Shown piece after piece: positions 8,029 through 16,136 of a stretch of 59,397 nucleotides of DNA. Origin of the DNA: Sporolactobacillus kofuensis (lineage in GTDB: Bacteria; Bacillota; Bacilli; Bacillales; Sporolactobacillaceae); contig NZ_JAMXWN010000017.1 of assembly GCF_024125425.1 (NCBI RefSeq), positions 1 through 59,397 of the forward strand. Direction: 5' to 3'. Under the pieces are notes generated by a model. It saw only the letters and a program-made list of their open reading frames with translations, was not told the origin of the DNA and did no database searches. Position 1 is the stretch's first letter. Each line of letters begins with the position of its first letter. The translations under genes were made by a program, and so were the position numbers.

Positions 8029-10359
8029 ATGGATAAAGGAAAAAGGAAAAAATGGATGCGTTCATTGGTGCTTTTGATCGCATTGAGCTATTCGCTCGTC
8101 CTTGCAATCCATTTTATGATTGCCATCCTTGGCTCACCCTATGTCGGTATCTATACAGTAAATCAGCATAACAAAGTAAAGGTCAGCTTTGTTGCCCCTT
8201 ACAGCTGGGCCGAATCTGCTGGTGTTAAAGTAGGGGACGTTGTTGTTGGCGTCAATGGCCAGCGGCCTGAAGAAGATCGAAATATTACCCACTTTGATAT
8301 GGTTGGTCAAGCCAAATCCGTTGATCTAGAACGCGGATTATTAGAATTTCATCTGGATATTGATAATAGTGCCTCGAAACCGGCGTTACTTTTTTATCTG
8401 ATCATCCCGCTTGCATTTTTCACGACCTGTTTTGTGGCTGTTCTCTTTTTATATGTACGCAAGGAAAGCAAACCTGTAGTACGCACACTCATTGCTTTAT
8501 TAATCACGTTTAGCCCTGTACTCTTTGAAATGGCGGCGAATGCTCGTCACGACAGCTGGAGCTTGAGACTGACGAGTGTAGCGATTGTATTCACCATGAT
8601 TTTCCTTACACAGTTCCTTCGAGACTATTTTTTGGACAGCGGCTTTTTGCTTGTATCCAACTGGCTGCTCGGATGCCTTTATTTGTGTGGATCATTAATT
8701 GTGATTAACAGCTGCTTCCTTATCAATCGAGAGGTTAGTGCTTACTATCTTCAGGAACTGTTTTTCTCGGTTTTTGTTTTTGGTTTGCTTTGTATTCAGC
8801 TCACCCGGCTTTATTATCAGATTCGGTTATCCTCAGAATACGGACGAGTCATCCACTATCTAATCGCAGGCTTTTTCTTTTCACTTGCACCGTTTATTCT
8901 TTTTTATGCGCTACCGAACATGTTCATTGGGACATCTCTGGCACCTGTGGAGTGGACCACACCTTGGATGATCTTACTCCCAATTACCCTTTGTTCTCTT
9001 GTGTTGTCCTCGGCGCTCATTGACATGACGTTTTATATTGGCCGACTTGGATACTATTGCGCAATGAGCTTTGTCATCACGATCATCATATTGCTTGGAT
9101 TCCTCGGTTTGGTCCAGCGCCATTTGACAGAGAGCCCATTAGATATAGCGAAACTTGGTGCATTAACTTTTGTCCTCATTGTGCTCGTCTTCTATATTAA
9201 AGAATACACAGATTACAAGTTCAGAAACTATATCCATCCAAAGCGAGAAAGACATCAGGAATTATTAAATAGGTTCCTTCAGAAGTCAAAGACAGAGTAT
9301 ACACTGCGTCATGTCGAATTGATGCTACATCAAGCGATTCTTGATGAACTACCCGTTCAAGATGTTGCCCTTTTCCTTGTCAGTCGGGATGGAGAAGTTC
9401 ATCGAATCAATCATCGGTTGGCAAAGTCGATGGGTGAGACCATTACTTTTGATCATGTGTTCGGTATGAAGAAGAGTGATCAAGGGTTCACGGCTGTATT
9501 AAGAGAAGAAGCTGATCAAAAAGTAGTGTTGGCGGGCGCATGGATGAAGCCGGGACGCGGCCTAAATTTAGATGAACGAATGTGGCTTGAGACATTGATC
9601 AACTATGCTCGAGTCGTTGTTGATAATTTGTATAAAATGGAGGGCTTAATGGCGGCATTTAATCATCTGGAGGCCGATCGCAAAAAAATTCCACAAGCAA
9701 TGAATCGGTGGCTTTTTACGATTTCAGAGCGGGAACGCGCACATTTATCAAGAGATATGCATGATACCAATATTCAGGATCAACTGGCGATTGCGCGTGA
9801 TATTGATCGGGTATTGAAAAAGCCGATGGATTCAGATACTGCAAATAAACTTTACTATATTCGCGAACGTATTCTAGATAATGCCGACGACATGCGTAAA
9901 TTAATCAGGGGGTGGTATCCTGCTGAAATTTTTAAAGGAAAGCTCAATCAGTCGCTGAACATGTTGTTCCAGCGCGTCAATTTAACCGCTGATTTTCATT
10001 TGGAAACCGAGATCGAAAGGGCACCGATCGTGCTGACAAAAGAACGGGCATTATGTCTTTTTCGTTCAGTGCAGGAATTATTGCGTAATGCGATCAATCA
10101 TGCTCAAGCGAATCAAGTCAGACTGTCTCTTTCATATCGGGATGGAAGTTGTCTGATTAACTATCAGGATGACGGGCAAGGGATGGACACCGATACGATT
10201 AATCCTTACTTTAGTACGTCCGGTATTCCGGGGTTAGTAAGCCGAGTAGAAGGTTTGGGCGGACGCATTCTATTCGATTCCATGCAGAAGGAATGGCGTG
10301 GCAGCGGTTTGTCCGTACACATTGAGCTGCCTTTCAAAGATAAGGGGTTGAGTATATGA
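8029..10359 (+). CDS. ComP-like membrane histidine kinase with PDZ-like domain (kinase 2)
   Basis: 776-residue sensor kinase with the full ComP layout. Helix 1 spans about residues 10-35. A PDZ-like segment follows (VAPYSWAESAGVKVGDVVVG and NGQRPEED, about 57-85). About seven further helices extend to residue 400, then a linker and the kinase core. The acceptor histidine is in ISERERAHLSRDMHDTNIQD (H about 578). The ATPase domain shows VQELLRNAINHA (about 684), DDGQGMD (about 714) and GIPGLVSRVEGLGG (about 733). It is clearly paralogous to kinase 1, and both keep the histidine and the ATP-site motifs. The ATG at 8029 follows GGAAGGTG. The end overlaps the regulator by ATGA. Tandem ComP-type kinases sharing one regulator could form heterodimers or read two signals; this is inference. 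Confidence 0.87.
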   Translation: MDKGKRKKWMRSLVLLIALSYSLVLAIHFMIAILGSPYVGIYTVNQHNKVKVSFVAPYSWAESAGVKVGDVVVGVNGQRPEEDRNITHFDMVGQAKSVDLERGLLEFHLDIDNSASKPALLFYLIIPLAFFTTCFVAVLFLYVRKESKPVVRTLIALLITFSPVLFEMAANARHDSWSLRLTSVAIVFTMIFLTQFLRDYFLDSGFLLVSNWLLGCLYLCGSLIVINSCFLINREVSAYYLQELFFSVFVFGLLCIQLTRLYYQIRLSSEYGRVIHYLIAGFFFSLAPFILFYALPNMFIGTSLAPVEWTTPWMILLPITLCSLVLSSALIDMTFYIGRLGYYCAMSFVITIIILLGFLGLVQRHLTESPLDIAKLGALTFVLIVLVFYIKEYTDYKFRNYIHPKRERHQELLNRFLQKSKTEYTLRHVELMLHQAILDELPVQDVALFLVSRDGEVHRINHRLAKSMGETITFDHVFGMKKSDQGFTAVLREEADQKVVLAGAWMKPGRGLNLDERMWLETLINYARVVVDNLYKMEGLMAAFNHLEADRKKIPQAMNRWLFTISERERAHLSRDMHDTNIQDQLAIARDIDRVLKKPMDSDTANKLYYIRERILDNADDMRKLIRGWYPAEIFKGKLNQSLNMLFQRVNLTADFHLETEIERAPIVLTKERALCLFRSVQELLRNAINHAQANQVRLSLSYRDGSCLINYQDDGQGMDTDTINPYFSTSGIPGLVSRVEGLGGRILFDSMQKEWRGSGLSVHIELPFKDKGLSI

Positions 10360-11000
10360 CATCAGTGCTCGTAATAGACGATCATGCCGTTGTTGCCAGT
10401 GGCACAAAGGCAGTGCTGCAGAATGCAGGTTTTGAGGTGGAGACTCAGTCGTCGGCAAAGAACATTCAATTGATTTTAAAGGAAACACATTATGATCTCT
10501 TTCTCATTGACTTAAATATGCCGGATATGGATGGTATGGCTGTATCTGATTTGATTCTTGATCAGGATCCGGATGCAAAAATTATTATCTATACAGGCTA
10601 TGAGACGGAAATAGAGCCGTTGTTTGCATCAATGCTCAAACGAGGCATTTCCGGAGTTGTCAGCAAATCAGCTTCCATTGATTCCTTAATTGCCGCGCTG
10701 CATGCTGTTTTACGTGACGAAGTGCTTTTACCCATGTGGCTATTCCAGCGATTACGGGTGAACGACTCGGTACATACAGACGGGTCAAAAGTACATCTCA
10801 ACCAAAATGAACGTGACATTCTTGCCGGAGTTGTCCATGGGGATACGAACCGTGAGATTGCGCAGAATCTCTTACTTGGTCAGCGAACAGTTGAAAAGTA
10901 TCTGACGGGTATCTTTCAAAAGTTAGGTGTGCATTCCCGTGTTGAAGCGGCGGAAAAAGTGAATGAACTAGGTATTCATCTAGAAATAAGTAGAAATTAA
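10356..11000 (+). CDS. ComA-like response regulator (NarL/LuxR family)
   Basis: 214 residues. The receiver domain is at 1-120, with acidic residues DDH (9-11), phospho-acceptor Asp52 in LIDLNMPDMDG, the switch residue in IIIYTGYE (about 75) and Lys about 104 in VVSKSA. A LuxR-type helix-turn-helix covers about 145-205 (LNQNERDILAGVVHGDTNREIAQNL, then RTVEKYLTGIFQKLGV; spans named by their ends). The VIDDH.AV..GT.AVL and YTGYE segments and overall size resemble ComA, the quorum-response activator. It is coupled to kinase 2 by a 4-bp overlap. A ComA-box-like site lies about 105 nt downstream, in front of the VanZ-like gene, which makes that gene a plausible target. Confidence 0.87.
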   Translation: MTSVLVIDDHAVVASGTKAVLQNAGFEVETQSSAKNIQLILKETHYDLFLIDLNMPDMDGMAVSDLILDQDPDAKIIIYTGYETEIEPLFASMLKRGISGVVSKSASIDSLIAALHAVLRDEVLLPMWLFQRLRVNDSVHTDGSKVHLNQNERDILAGVVHGDTNREIAQNLLLGQRTVEKYLTGIFQKLGVHSRVEAAEKVNELGIHLEISRN

Positions 11001-11020
11001 TGAATAGGAGACTTGGATAA

Positions 11021-11155
11021 GTGATCCATATGAGCAAGGAACACCAGTCCCTCTGGATACGATTTCCTTCTACTCTTGTTTGCTTACATTTCCCGCACTA
11101 TTTTTGCGGGATCACGCATGATAAATGCGGGGCGATGCGGCCTGATTTGTACTAA
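11021..11155 (+). CDS. Possible 44-residue peptide, unknown function
   Basis: Short ORF starting at GTG 11021 (or ATG 11030) 10 nt after TAGGAG, immediately behind the response regulator. The predicted peptide begins MIHMSKEHQSLWIR and contains three cysteines and several aromatic residues, with no clear signal peptide. Its position right after a ComP/ComA-like set makes a signal precursor thinkable, but the ORF also covers the inverted-repeat cluster in front of the VanZ-like gene, so it may be chance. I recognise no homologue. Confidence 0.25.
   Translation: MIHMSKEHQSLWIRFPSTLVCLHFPHYFCGITHDKCGAMRPDLY
11092..11140 (+). promoter_or_regulatory. ComA-box-like operator cluster upstream of the vanZ-like gene
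   Basis: TTGCGG-GATC-ACGCAT (11104-11119) matches 10 of 12 defined positions of the ComA consensus TTGCGG-N4-CCGCAA. It sits in a cluster of half-sites: CCCGCA (11092-11097), TGCGGG (11105-11110), CGCAT/ATGCG inverted repeat (11115-11129) and TGCGG again (11136-11140). The TCCCGCA/TGCGGGA arms could also form a hairpin, but no T-run follows. The cluster lies 57-105 nt before the VanZ-like start and 92 nt after the ComA-like gene. Confidence 0.45.
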
Positions 11156-11196
11156 GCTTGTATTAGGAATATCAGGGCGTGAGGAGGGGTAGAAGG

Positions 11197-11772
11197 ATGA
11201 GTCATGTGCTGAATCCGACGATCTTCGAATTTTTTCTCACATATAGTGTATTCCTCTCGGTGAGCCTATTGTGGGAAAGGTATGTGAGAAAAACGCTGAC
11301 GTATCATCGAGGTGTCTTTCTTTCCTTGCTCGTGGGCTATCTGCTCATTACGTTATTGCTGGCCGTACAACCGATGAGTCGTGTTGAACAGTCCCTAATC
11401 AGCCCGGGGGGGCCGTTTGTTAACCTTCAGCCATTCAGAGACATTATGCTGCAAACGCAAAGCGATCAAGGACATTGGCTACTGATGTGGAATAGTCTTT
11501 TGCCGGTTCCGTTTATTTTCTTTGTCGGATTTGCTTCGCACGGAAATCTTCGGCTCTCCGGTCTGATTGTCATTGGAATGACTGCCATACTGGTGGTCGA
11601 ATGTGGTCTCTATTTCATGAACAATGTGCCTCACTTCCCAAAACACCTCTTTGATATCGATGCTCTGATTCTCAATTCTATTGGCGTACTCACAGGTTCA
11701 ATTCTTTTCTTCTGTATGCAGAAAACACAATGGATGCAAGAATGTATATCGGAAACCATGTCTACAAGATAA
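11197..11772 (+). CDS. VanZ-like membrane protein
   Basis: 191 residues with four or five hydrophobic helices. The segments FVNLQPFRDIM (about 82), WNSLLPVPFIFFVGF (about 102) and FDIDALILNSIGVLTGS (about 161) match the VanZ-like pattern NLIPF...N...PFG......FDIDDLILNT.G. VanZ-family proteins sit in the cytoplasmic membrane; one gives low-level teicoplanin resistance, but most have no known role. The ATG at 11197 follows GAGGAGGGG by 7 nt. It lies downstream of the ComA-box-like cluster and so may be the output of the adjacent signalling system (inference). Confidence 0.75.
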   Translation: MSHVLNPTIFEFFLTYSVFLSVSLLWERYVRKTLTYHRGVFLSLLVGYLLITLLLAVQPMSRVEQSLISPGGPFVNLQPFRDIMLQTQSDQGHWLLMWNSLLPVPFIFFVGFASHGNLRLSGLIVIGMTAILVVECGLYFMNNVPHFPKHLFDIDALILNSIGVLTGSILFFCMQKTQWMQECISETMSTR

Positions 11773-11845
11773 AATCCTCATAGAGTAAACCTCTGAATCT
11801 TGATTCCCATTTTAATCAAATCATTCTCTTAGGAGATGAATCTAC

Positions 11846-12010
11846 TTGAAAAAACCGGCCGGATATATTATAGGCGTTTTGCTTCTTTGTCTGAGTCTCG
11901 TTATCTATAATACCCAATCAGTTAATCATCTGTTTGCAATAGGATTGTTGATTGTCTCTTTGACCATTATTGGTATGACAGAACTTACGGTTAAGCTTGA
12001 AAAGAAGTAA
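11846..12010 (+). CDS. Small two-helix membrane protein, unknown
   Basis: 54-residue ORF from TTG 11846, 10 nt after AGGAGATGA. The protein starts KKPAG, has two hydrophobic stretches (YIIGVLLLCLSLVIY, about 7-21, and LFAIGLLIVSLTIIGM, about 29-44) and ends in a basic tail (LEKK). A clean ribosome site and bipartite membrane topology support a real gene. It follows the VanZ-like gene by 73 nt and may share its transcript. I recognise no family. From 12011 to 12144 I see only AT-rich spacer. Confidence 0.5.
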   Translation: MKKPAGYIIGVLLLCLSLVIYNTQSVNHLFAIGLLIVSLTIIGMTELTVKLEKK

Positions 12011-12144
12011 TCTCAGAATCAATATCCTTCCATCAAATCCATTTTTTCCACTCTTCTCATGTAATGAATCGTTCGGATTATTATTAGTGGTATCATCCAT
12101 GACTATGCTAAAATGAAGGTATTAACGATCAAGGATGCTTAGAC

Positions 12145-13587
12145 ATGGATCAGAACAGAACGCCTATTTTTGACGGATTAGTAGACTATAATCGACAGCA
12201 GTTGTATTCCTTTCATGTCCCGGGGCATAAGGATGGGCTGATTTTCCCTGAAAAGGCAGCTGAGCTTTTTAAATCGATCTTATCGATAGATGCGACTGAA
12301 GTTGCTCATTTGGATGATCTCTATCATCCTGAGGGAATGTTGGGTGAAGCGGAATGCTTGTTGGCGGATTACTACAAGACGATCAAGAGCTATTTCCTTG
12401 TCGGCGGCTCAACGCTTGGCAATCTGACGATGGTCATGGCAACTTGTGCTCCCGGTGATGTTGTTTTTGTACAACGCGACAGTCATAAGTCCATTTTCAA
12501 TGCATTAAAAATGGCGGGTGCACATCCTATTTTTATCGCGCCGGAGATCGATGCTGAGACAGGATTATCGATCGGCATGGACCCCGAGTCGCTTGCTCGG
12601 TGTCTCAAGCGGTGGCCGAAAGCTAAGGCACTTATTTTAACCTACCCGAATTACTATGGGATTGCCGCTCACTCCGTACGTCGGTTAATTGAACAAGGAC
12701 AAGAGCATGGACTATTGATTCTGGTAGACGAAGCCCATGGACCGCATTTTAAAATGGGGACACCGATTCCGCCAAGCACACTGGATATGGGGGCGGACTT
12801 TGTTGTCCATTCAGCGCATAAGATGCTTCCTGCAATGACAATGGGTGCCTACCTTCACGTGAACTCATCGCGCGTCTCTTACGATAAAATTGCGTCGATT
12901 CGGGAAATGCTGCAAAGTTCGAGCCCATCTTATCCGATCATGGCTTCACTGGACTTAGCACGCTACTTTATGGCGACATTAACTAGGGAGCATTTGAGTC
13001 AGATGCTCGAGCAACGTGACCGGTTCGTTGAACAGCTTCAATCGGTACATGGATTGCAAGTTCTGCAAACAGATCCGAAGCGTTTCACGGTTGATCCTTT
13101 TAAAATCACCTTGACGCTGAACACTCAGGAAACCGGGTTTGATGTTCAGGAAAAATTGATCGCATCAGGACTTTATCCGGAAATGGCCGATCCAAGGCAT
13201 GTGCTGCTCGTTCTAGGTTTGACCGATCAAATCCATTATGACAATGCTTATTTTCGGATAAGGCAAGTAGTGTCCGCTTGCACACCACGCGTTACTGAAT
13301 ACTCGGAGAAGCCACCATCTTTTCCAGCGAGCATCGAACTCTCAGATACATACCGCAATTTGTCAGGAATGCGTGTTGTTGAGGTGGATCAGTATCAGGC
13401 GATCGGGAAAATTTGTGCTGAACATGTGATCCCCTACCCACCAGGTATTCCTGTCATTATTCAAGGTGAATGCATTACAGCGCGCAACATCGAAATGATT
13501 CGCTACTGGCAGCGAGCCGGTGCCGCCTTTCAGAATGAAAGTAGTAATCACGAAAAAATTAAGATTTACCAGGCAGGAGTATCATAA
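12145..13587 (+). CDS. yaaO: Orn/Lys/Arg decarboxylase-family protein YaaO
   Basis: 480-residue PLP enzyme of aminotransferase fold type I. Features include FHVPGHKDG (about 23), the glycine-rich VGGSTLGNL (about 86), DEAHGPHF (about 197) and the PLP-lysine motif HSAHKMLPAM (about 222-231). The family decarboxylates basic amino acids; YaaO of B. subtilis lies next to tmk and its substrate is not firmly established. Length matches the short (about 480-residue) class that lacks the large N-terminal wing domain. The next gene, tmk, begins 2 nt after the stop, as in B. subtilis. Confidence 0.85.
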   Translation: MDQNRTPIFDGLVDYNRQQLYSFHVPGHKDGLIFPEKAAELFKSILSIDATEVAHLDDLYHPEGMLGEAECLLADYYKTIKSYFLVGGSTLGNLTMVMATCAPGDVVFVQRDSHKSIFNALKMAGAHPIFIAPEIDAETGLSIGMDPESLARCLKRWPKAKALILTYPNYYGIAAHSVRRLIEQGQEHGLLILVDEAHGPHFKMGTPIPPSTLDMGADFVVHSAHKMLPAMTMGAYLHVNSSRVSYDKIASIREMLQSSSPSYPIMASLDLARYFMATLTREHLSQMLEQRDRFVEQLQSVHGLQVLQTDPKRFTVDPFKITLTLNTQETGFDVQEKLIASGLYPEMADPRHVLLVLGLTDQIHYDNAYFRIRQVVSACTPRVTEYSEKPPSFPASIELSDTYRNLSGMRVVEVDQYQAIGKICAEHVIPYPPGIPVIIQGECITARNIEMIRYWQRAGAAFQNESSNHEKIKIYQAGVS

Positions 13588-13589
13588 GC

Positions 13590-14255
13590 ATGGAACATAA
13601 AGGACTTTTCATTACGTTTGAGGGACCAGATGGTTCAGGAAAAACAACACAGATTCATCGACTGGCAAATGAACTGAGCCAGCGAAATCTCCCTTATCTG
13701 CTCACGCGTGAGCCAGGAGGTACGAAGATTAGTGATACGATTCGGGCGATTATCTTGAATCCTGAACATGCAGAGCTGACCGATGAGACGGAAATTTTGT
13801 TGTATGCTGCCTCACGAAGCCAGCATGTTTCCGAGAAAATCTTACCAGCGATAAAAGAGGGGAAAATTGTGCTCTGTGATCGTTTTGTTGACGCTTCGAT
13901 TGCCTATCAGGGATACGGCCTTGGCCAGCCCATCGAAACGATCAAGCAAATTAATCGCTTTGCAACAGGCGGCTTGACGCCGGATCGGACCTACATGATT
14001 GACGTTTCTCCGGAAACAGGGCGTAGCAGAATGAAAAGCCGAACCGGCAACCCTGAGCAAGGAGTTACGCATTCAGCCACAGATCTTGATCGGATCGAAA
14101 TGCGGGCGCTTGCCTATCATCAACAGGTGAGAGAAGGATTTTATGCGATCTATGAAGAAAATAAATCAAGAATATGTATGATTGATGGCGAGCAAGATCA
14201 TGAACAGGTCTTTTCAGATATTCTCAAAGATTTAACTCATTTTATGAAACAGTAA
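13590..14255 (+). CDS. tmk: Thymidylate kinase
   Basis: 221 residues. P-loop GPDGSGKTTQ (about 11-20), REPGGT (about 40), DRFVDASIAYQGYGLG (about 95-110) and the RMKSRTG lid region are standard for bacterial TMP kinase, which phosphorylates dTMP to dTDP for DNA synthesis. The start is the ATG after AGGAGTATCATAAGC inside the end of yaaO. It heads the conserved tmk-yaaQ-yaaR-holB-yaaT-yabA run. Confidence 0.95.
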   Translation: MEHKGLFITFEGPDGSGKTTQIHRLANELSQRNLPYLLTREPGGTKISDTIRAIILNPEHAELTDETEILLYAASRSQHVSEKILPAIKEGKIVLCDRFVDASIAYQGYGLGQPIETIKQINRFATGGLTPDRTYMIDVSPETGRSRMKSRTGNPEQGVTHSATDLDRIEMRALAYHQQVREGFYAIYEENKSRICMIDGEQDHEQVFSDILKDLTHFMKQ

Positions 14256-14302
14256 GAAGTCGGACTTGTCTAATTCATTCAAAGTACGAAAGGATGATTG
14301 TG

Positions 14303-14632
14303 ATGAAGTTGATTGTAGCTGTTATTCAGGACAAAGATAGCAATCTCTTGCAGCAGGCACTTGTTGATGCTGATTTTCACGCAACAAAGTTGGCGAGTAC
14401 TGGCGGTTTTCTTCGCTCGGGTAATACAACGTTCATTATTGGTACGGAAGATCATCAAGTCGATGATTTACTTGAATTGATCCGACTGCACTGTCACAGC
14501 CGCAATCAGGTGATTTCTCCTATTTCTTCGCTTGATGCCAATACGGATGGATACATAATGCATCCTGTTGAGGTTGAGGTAGGCGGGGCGACTGTCTTTG
14601 TCCTAGATGTCGATCAATTTAAACACTTTTAA
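14303..14632 (+). CDS. darA: Cyclic-di-AMP receptor DarA (PstA/YaaQ)
   Basis: 109-residue PII-like protein. MKLIVAVIQDKDSN, TKLASTGGFLRSGNTTF (about 27-43) and HPVEVEVGGATVFVLDVDQF at the C-terminus match the PstA/DarA family, which forms trimers that bind c-di-AMP at subunit interfaces. The role in the cell remains unclear even in model species. I preferred ATG 14303, which lies 9 nt after AAAGG; the ATG at 14294 would overlap the ribosome site. Confidence 0.92.
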   Translation: MKLIVAVIQDKDSNLLQQALVDADFHATKLASTGGFLRSGNTTFIIGTEDHQVDDLLELIRLHCHSRNQVISPISSLDANTDGYIMHPVEVEVGGATVFVLDVDQFKHF

Positions 14633-14658
14633 CCATTCAAGGCTTGGAGGGGCGTTTC

Positions 14659-15096
14659 ATGGCGATAAAAATTAATCAGCAGCCGAGCATCAGTGAATCG
14701 GTCGCCAAACGCGAGAGTTCTGTAGCGCAACCGCGTACAACCTTTGAGCGGACGCTCACCACTCAAAAAAGTGCGATGAAAACCGATGCATTGAAGGCGT
14801 TACTGAATAAAGTTGATGAACAAGCAAAACGCGTCTCTGTTTCGCGCACAATTCGGGATCTGCAAGTGTACAAGCAGTACGTACGTTCTTTTCTCCAAGA
14901 AGCAGTTCAAAATGGGCTCGGTACTTCTCAGTCTCGATCATGGCAGCAGGGCGGAACGCAGCAAACTTTAGTTAAGACTGTCGATCAGAAACTGATGACC
15001 TTGACGAATGATTTACTGGATAAGAATAAAAGCGAATTGAAACTACTTGATCAGCTGGATGAAATTCGTGGAATGCTAATCAATTTATATGTATAG
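14659..15096 (+). CDS. yaaR: YaaR family protein (DUF327)
   Basis: 145 residues, soluble and mostly helical, with no membrane segment. FERTL near residue 32, LQVYKQYVRSFLQEAV (about 75-90) and LLDQLDEIRGMLINLYV at the C-terminus fit the YaaR family found between darA and holB in Bacilli. No biochemical function is established. The ATG at 14659 follows TTGGAGGGG. Confidence 0.85.
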   Translation: MAIKINQQPSISESVAKRESSVAQPRTTFERTLTTQKSAMKTDALKALLNKVDEQAKRVSVSRTIRDLQVYKQYVRSFLQEAVQNGLGTSQSRSWQQGGTQQTLVKTVDQKLMTLTNDLLDKNKSELKLLDQLDEIRGMLINLYV

Positions 15097-15137
15097 ATTT
15101 GGAGAATAATTTATCAGAGAGCGAGCGAACACAAGAC

Positions 15138-16136
15138 ATGAACTGGCAGGAGCTAAGCGAGCAACAGCAAACCGTGGCAAGGGTTCTTTCTCATGCCATG
15201 CAGAGAGAGGAACTGGCGCATGCATACTTGATGGAAGGTCCAAAGGGTACCGGAAAACGACAGACAGCATTGCTGGTCGCGCAAACACTATTTTGCACAG
15301 CTCCGACAGAGAAGAAACCATGTCTTGAATGCCGAAATTGCCGGCGTATCGCATCGGGTAACCATCCGGATGTGATTTGGGTAGCTCCTGAGGAAGGTGC
15401 TGCATCAATAAAAAAGGAACAAATCTCCTATTTGATGAAGGAGTTTTCCTATCGAAGTGTGGAATCTTCCCACAAAGTCTTCATTGTTGAACAGGCTGAG
15501 AAAATGACGGCCCAGGCGGAAAATAGTTTATTGAAATTTATAGAAGAACCTCATCCTGGAACACTAGCACTTCTTGTGACCGAGCATCTTCATCAGCTAC
15601 TCGACACAATTATTTCCAGATGCCAAGTCCTTTCGTTTATTCCTTTATCTGATCAAGTTGTCGAAAAGCGTTTAATACAAGATGGTCTGCCGAAACAATT
15701 AGTGAAACTGGCCGCTGCACTTACGCATGACTATCAGGAAGGATCCCTTCTCTGTCAAGAGGCATGGTTTGCCGATGCGCGTTCTCAAGTGTTACAATTG
15801 GTGCAAAGACTTTTTAAGTCTTCAGATTCTGCATTGCCCTACGTTTATGAAAAATTCACTCCCAACTTTGATAACAATCAGAAAATGGCTGTTGGTTTGG
15901 ACTTGTTGCTACTTTGGTTTCGAGATCTTTTGTCGCTTCATTTGAATCGGCAGGAAGAAATTGTCTATGAGGATCAGATTGATGGGCTTAAGGAGCAAAT
16001 GCTCTCGCTTACATCGAATCAAGTGATTCGGGCCATGTCCTCAATTTTAGATGCCCGTAGACAGTTGGACGCACATGTCAATGGAGTTAGTGTTATGGAG
16101 CGACTTGTGATCAAGTTAGGAGGTTACTTTAAATGA
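15138..16136 (+). CDS. holB: DNA polymerase III delta-prime subunit
   Basis: 332-residue clamp-loader subunit. P-loop-like GPKGTGKRQ (about 34-42), the zinc module C..P....CLECRNC (about 59-76), HPD near 85, and LLKFIEEP (about 129-136) with DTIISRCQVL (about 157) are diagnostic. The delta-prime subunit opens the sliding clamp together with delta and DnaX. I placed the start at ATG 15138 because MNWQELSEQQ aligns with the N-terminus I remember for B. subtilis HolB; a TTG at 15099 has no upstream ribosome site. It overlaps yaaT by 4 bp. Confidence 0.92.
   Translation: MNWQELSEQQQTVARVLSHAMQREELAHAYLMEGPKGTGKRQTALLVAQTLFCTAPTEKKPCLECRNCRRIASGNHPDVIWVAPEEGAASIKKEQISYLMKEFSYRSVESSHKVFIVEQAEKMTAQAENSLLKFIEEPHPGTLALLVTEHLHQLLDTIISRCQVLSFIPLSDQVVEKRLIQDGLPKQLVKLAAALTHDYQEGSLLCQEAWFADARSQVLQLVQRLFKSSDSALPYVYEKFTPNFDNNQKMAVGLDLLLLWFRDLLSLHLNRQEEIVYEDQIDGLKEQMLSLTSNQVIRAMSSILDARRQLDAHVNGVSVMERLVIKLGGYFK

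Noticed and set aside
11092-11110. TCCCGCA/TGCGGGA hairpin as a terminator of the response-regulator operon
   Set aside because: No T-run follows on either strand. The Ts are in the loop, and the arms coincide with ComA-box-like half-sites.
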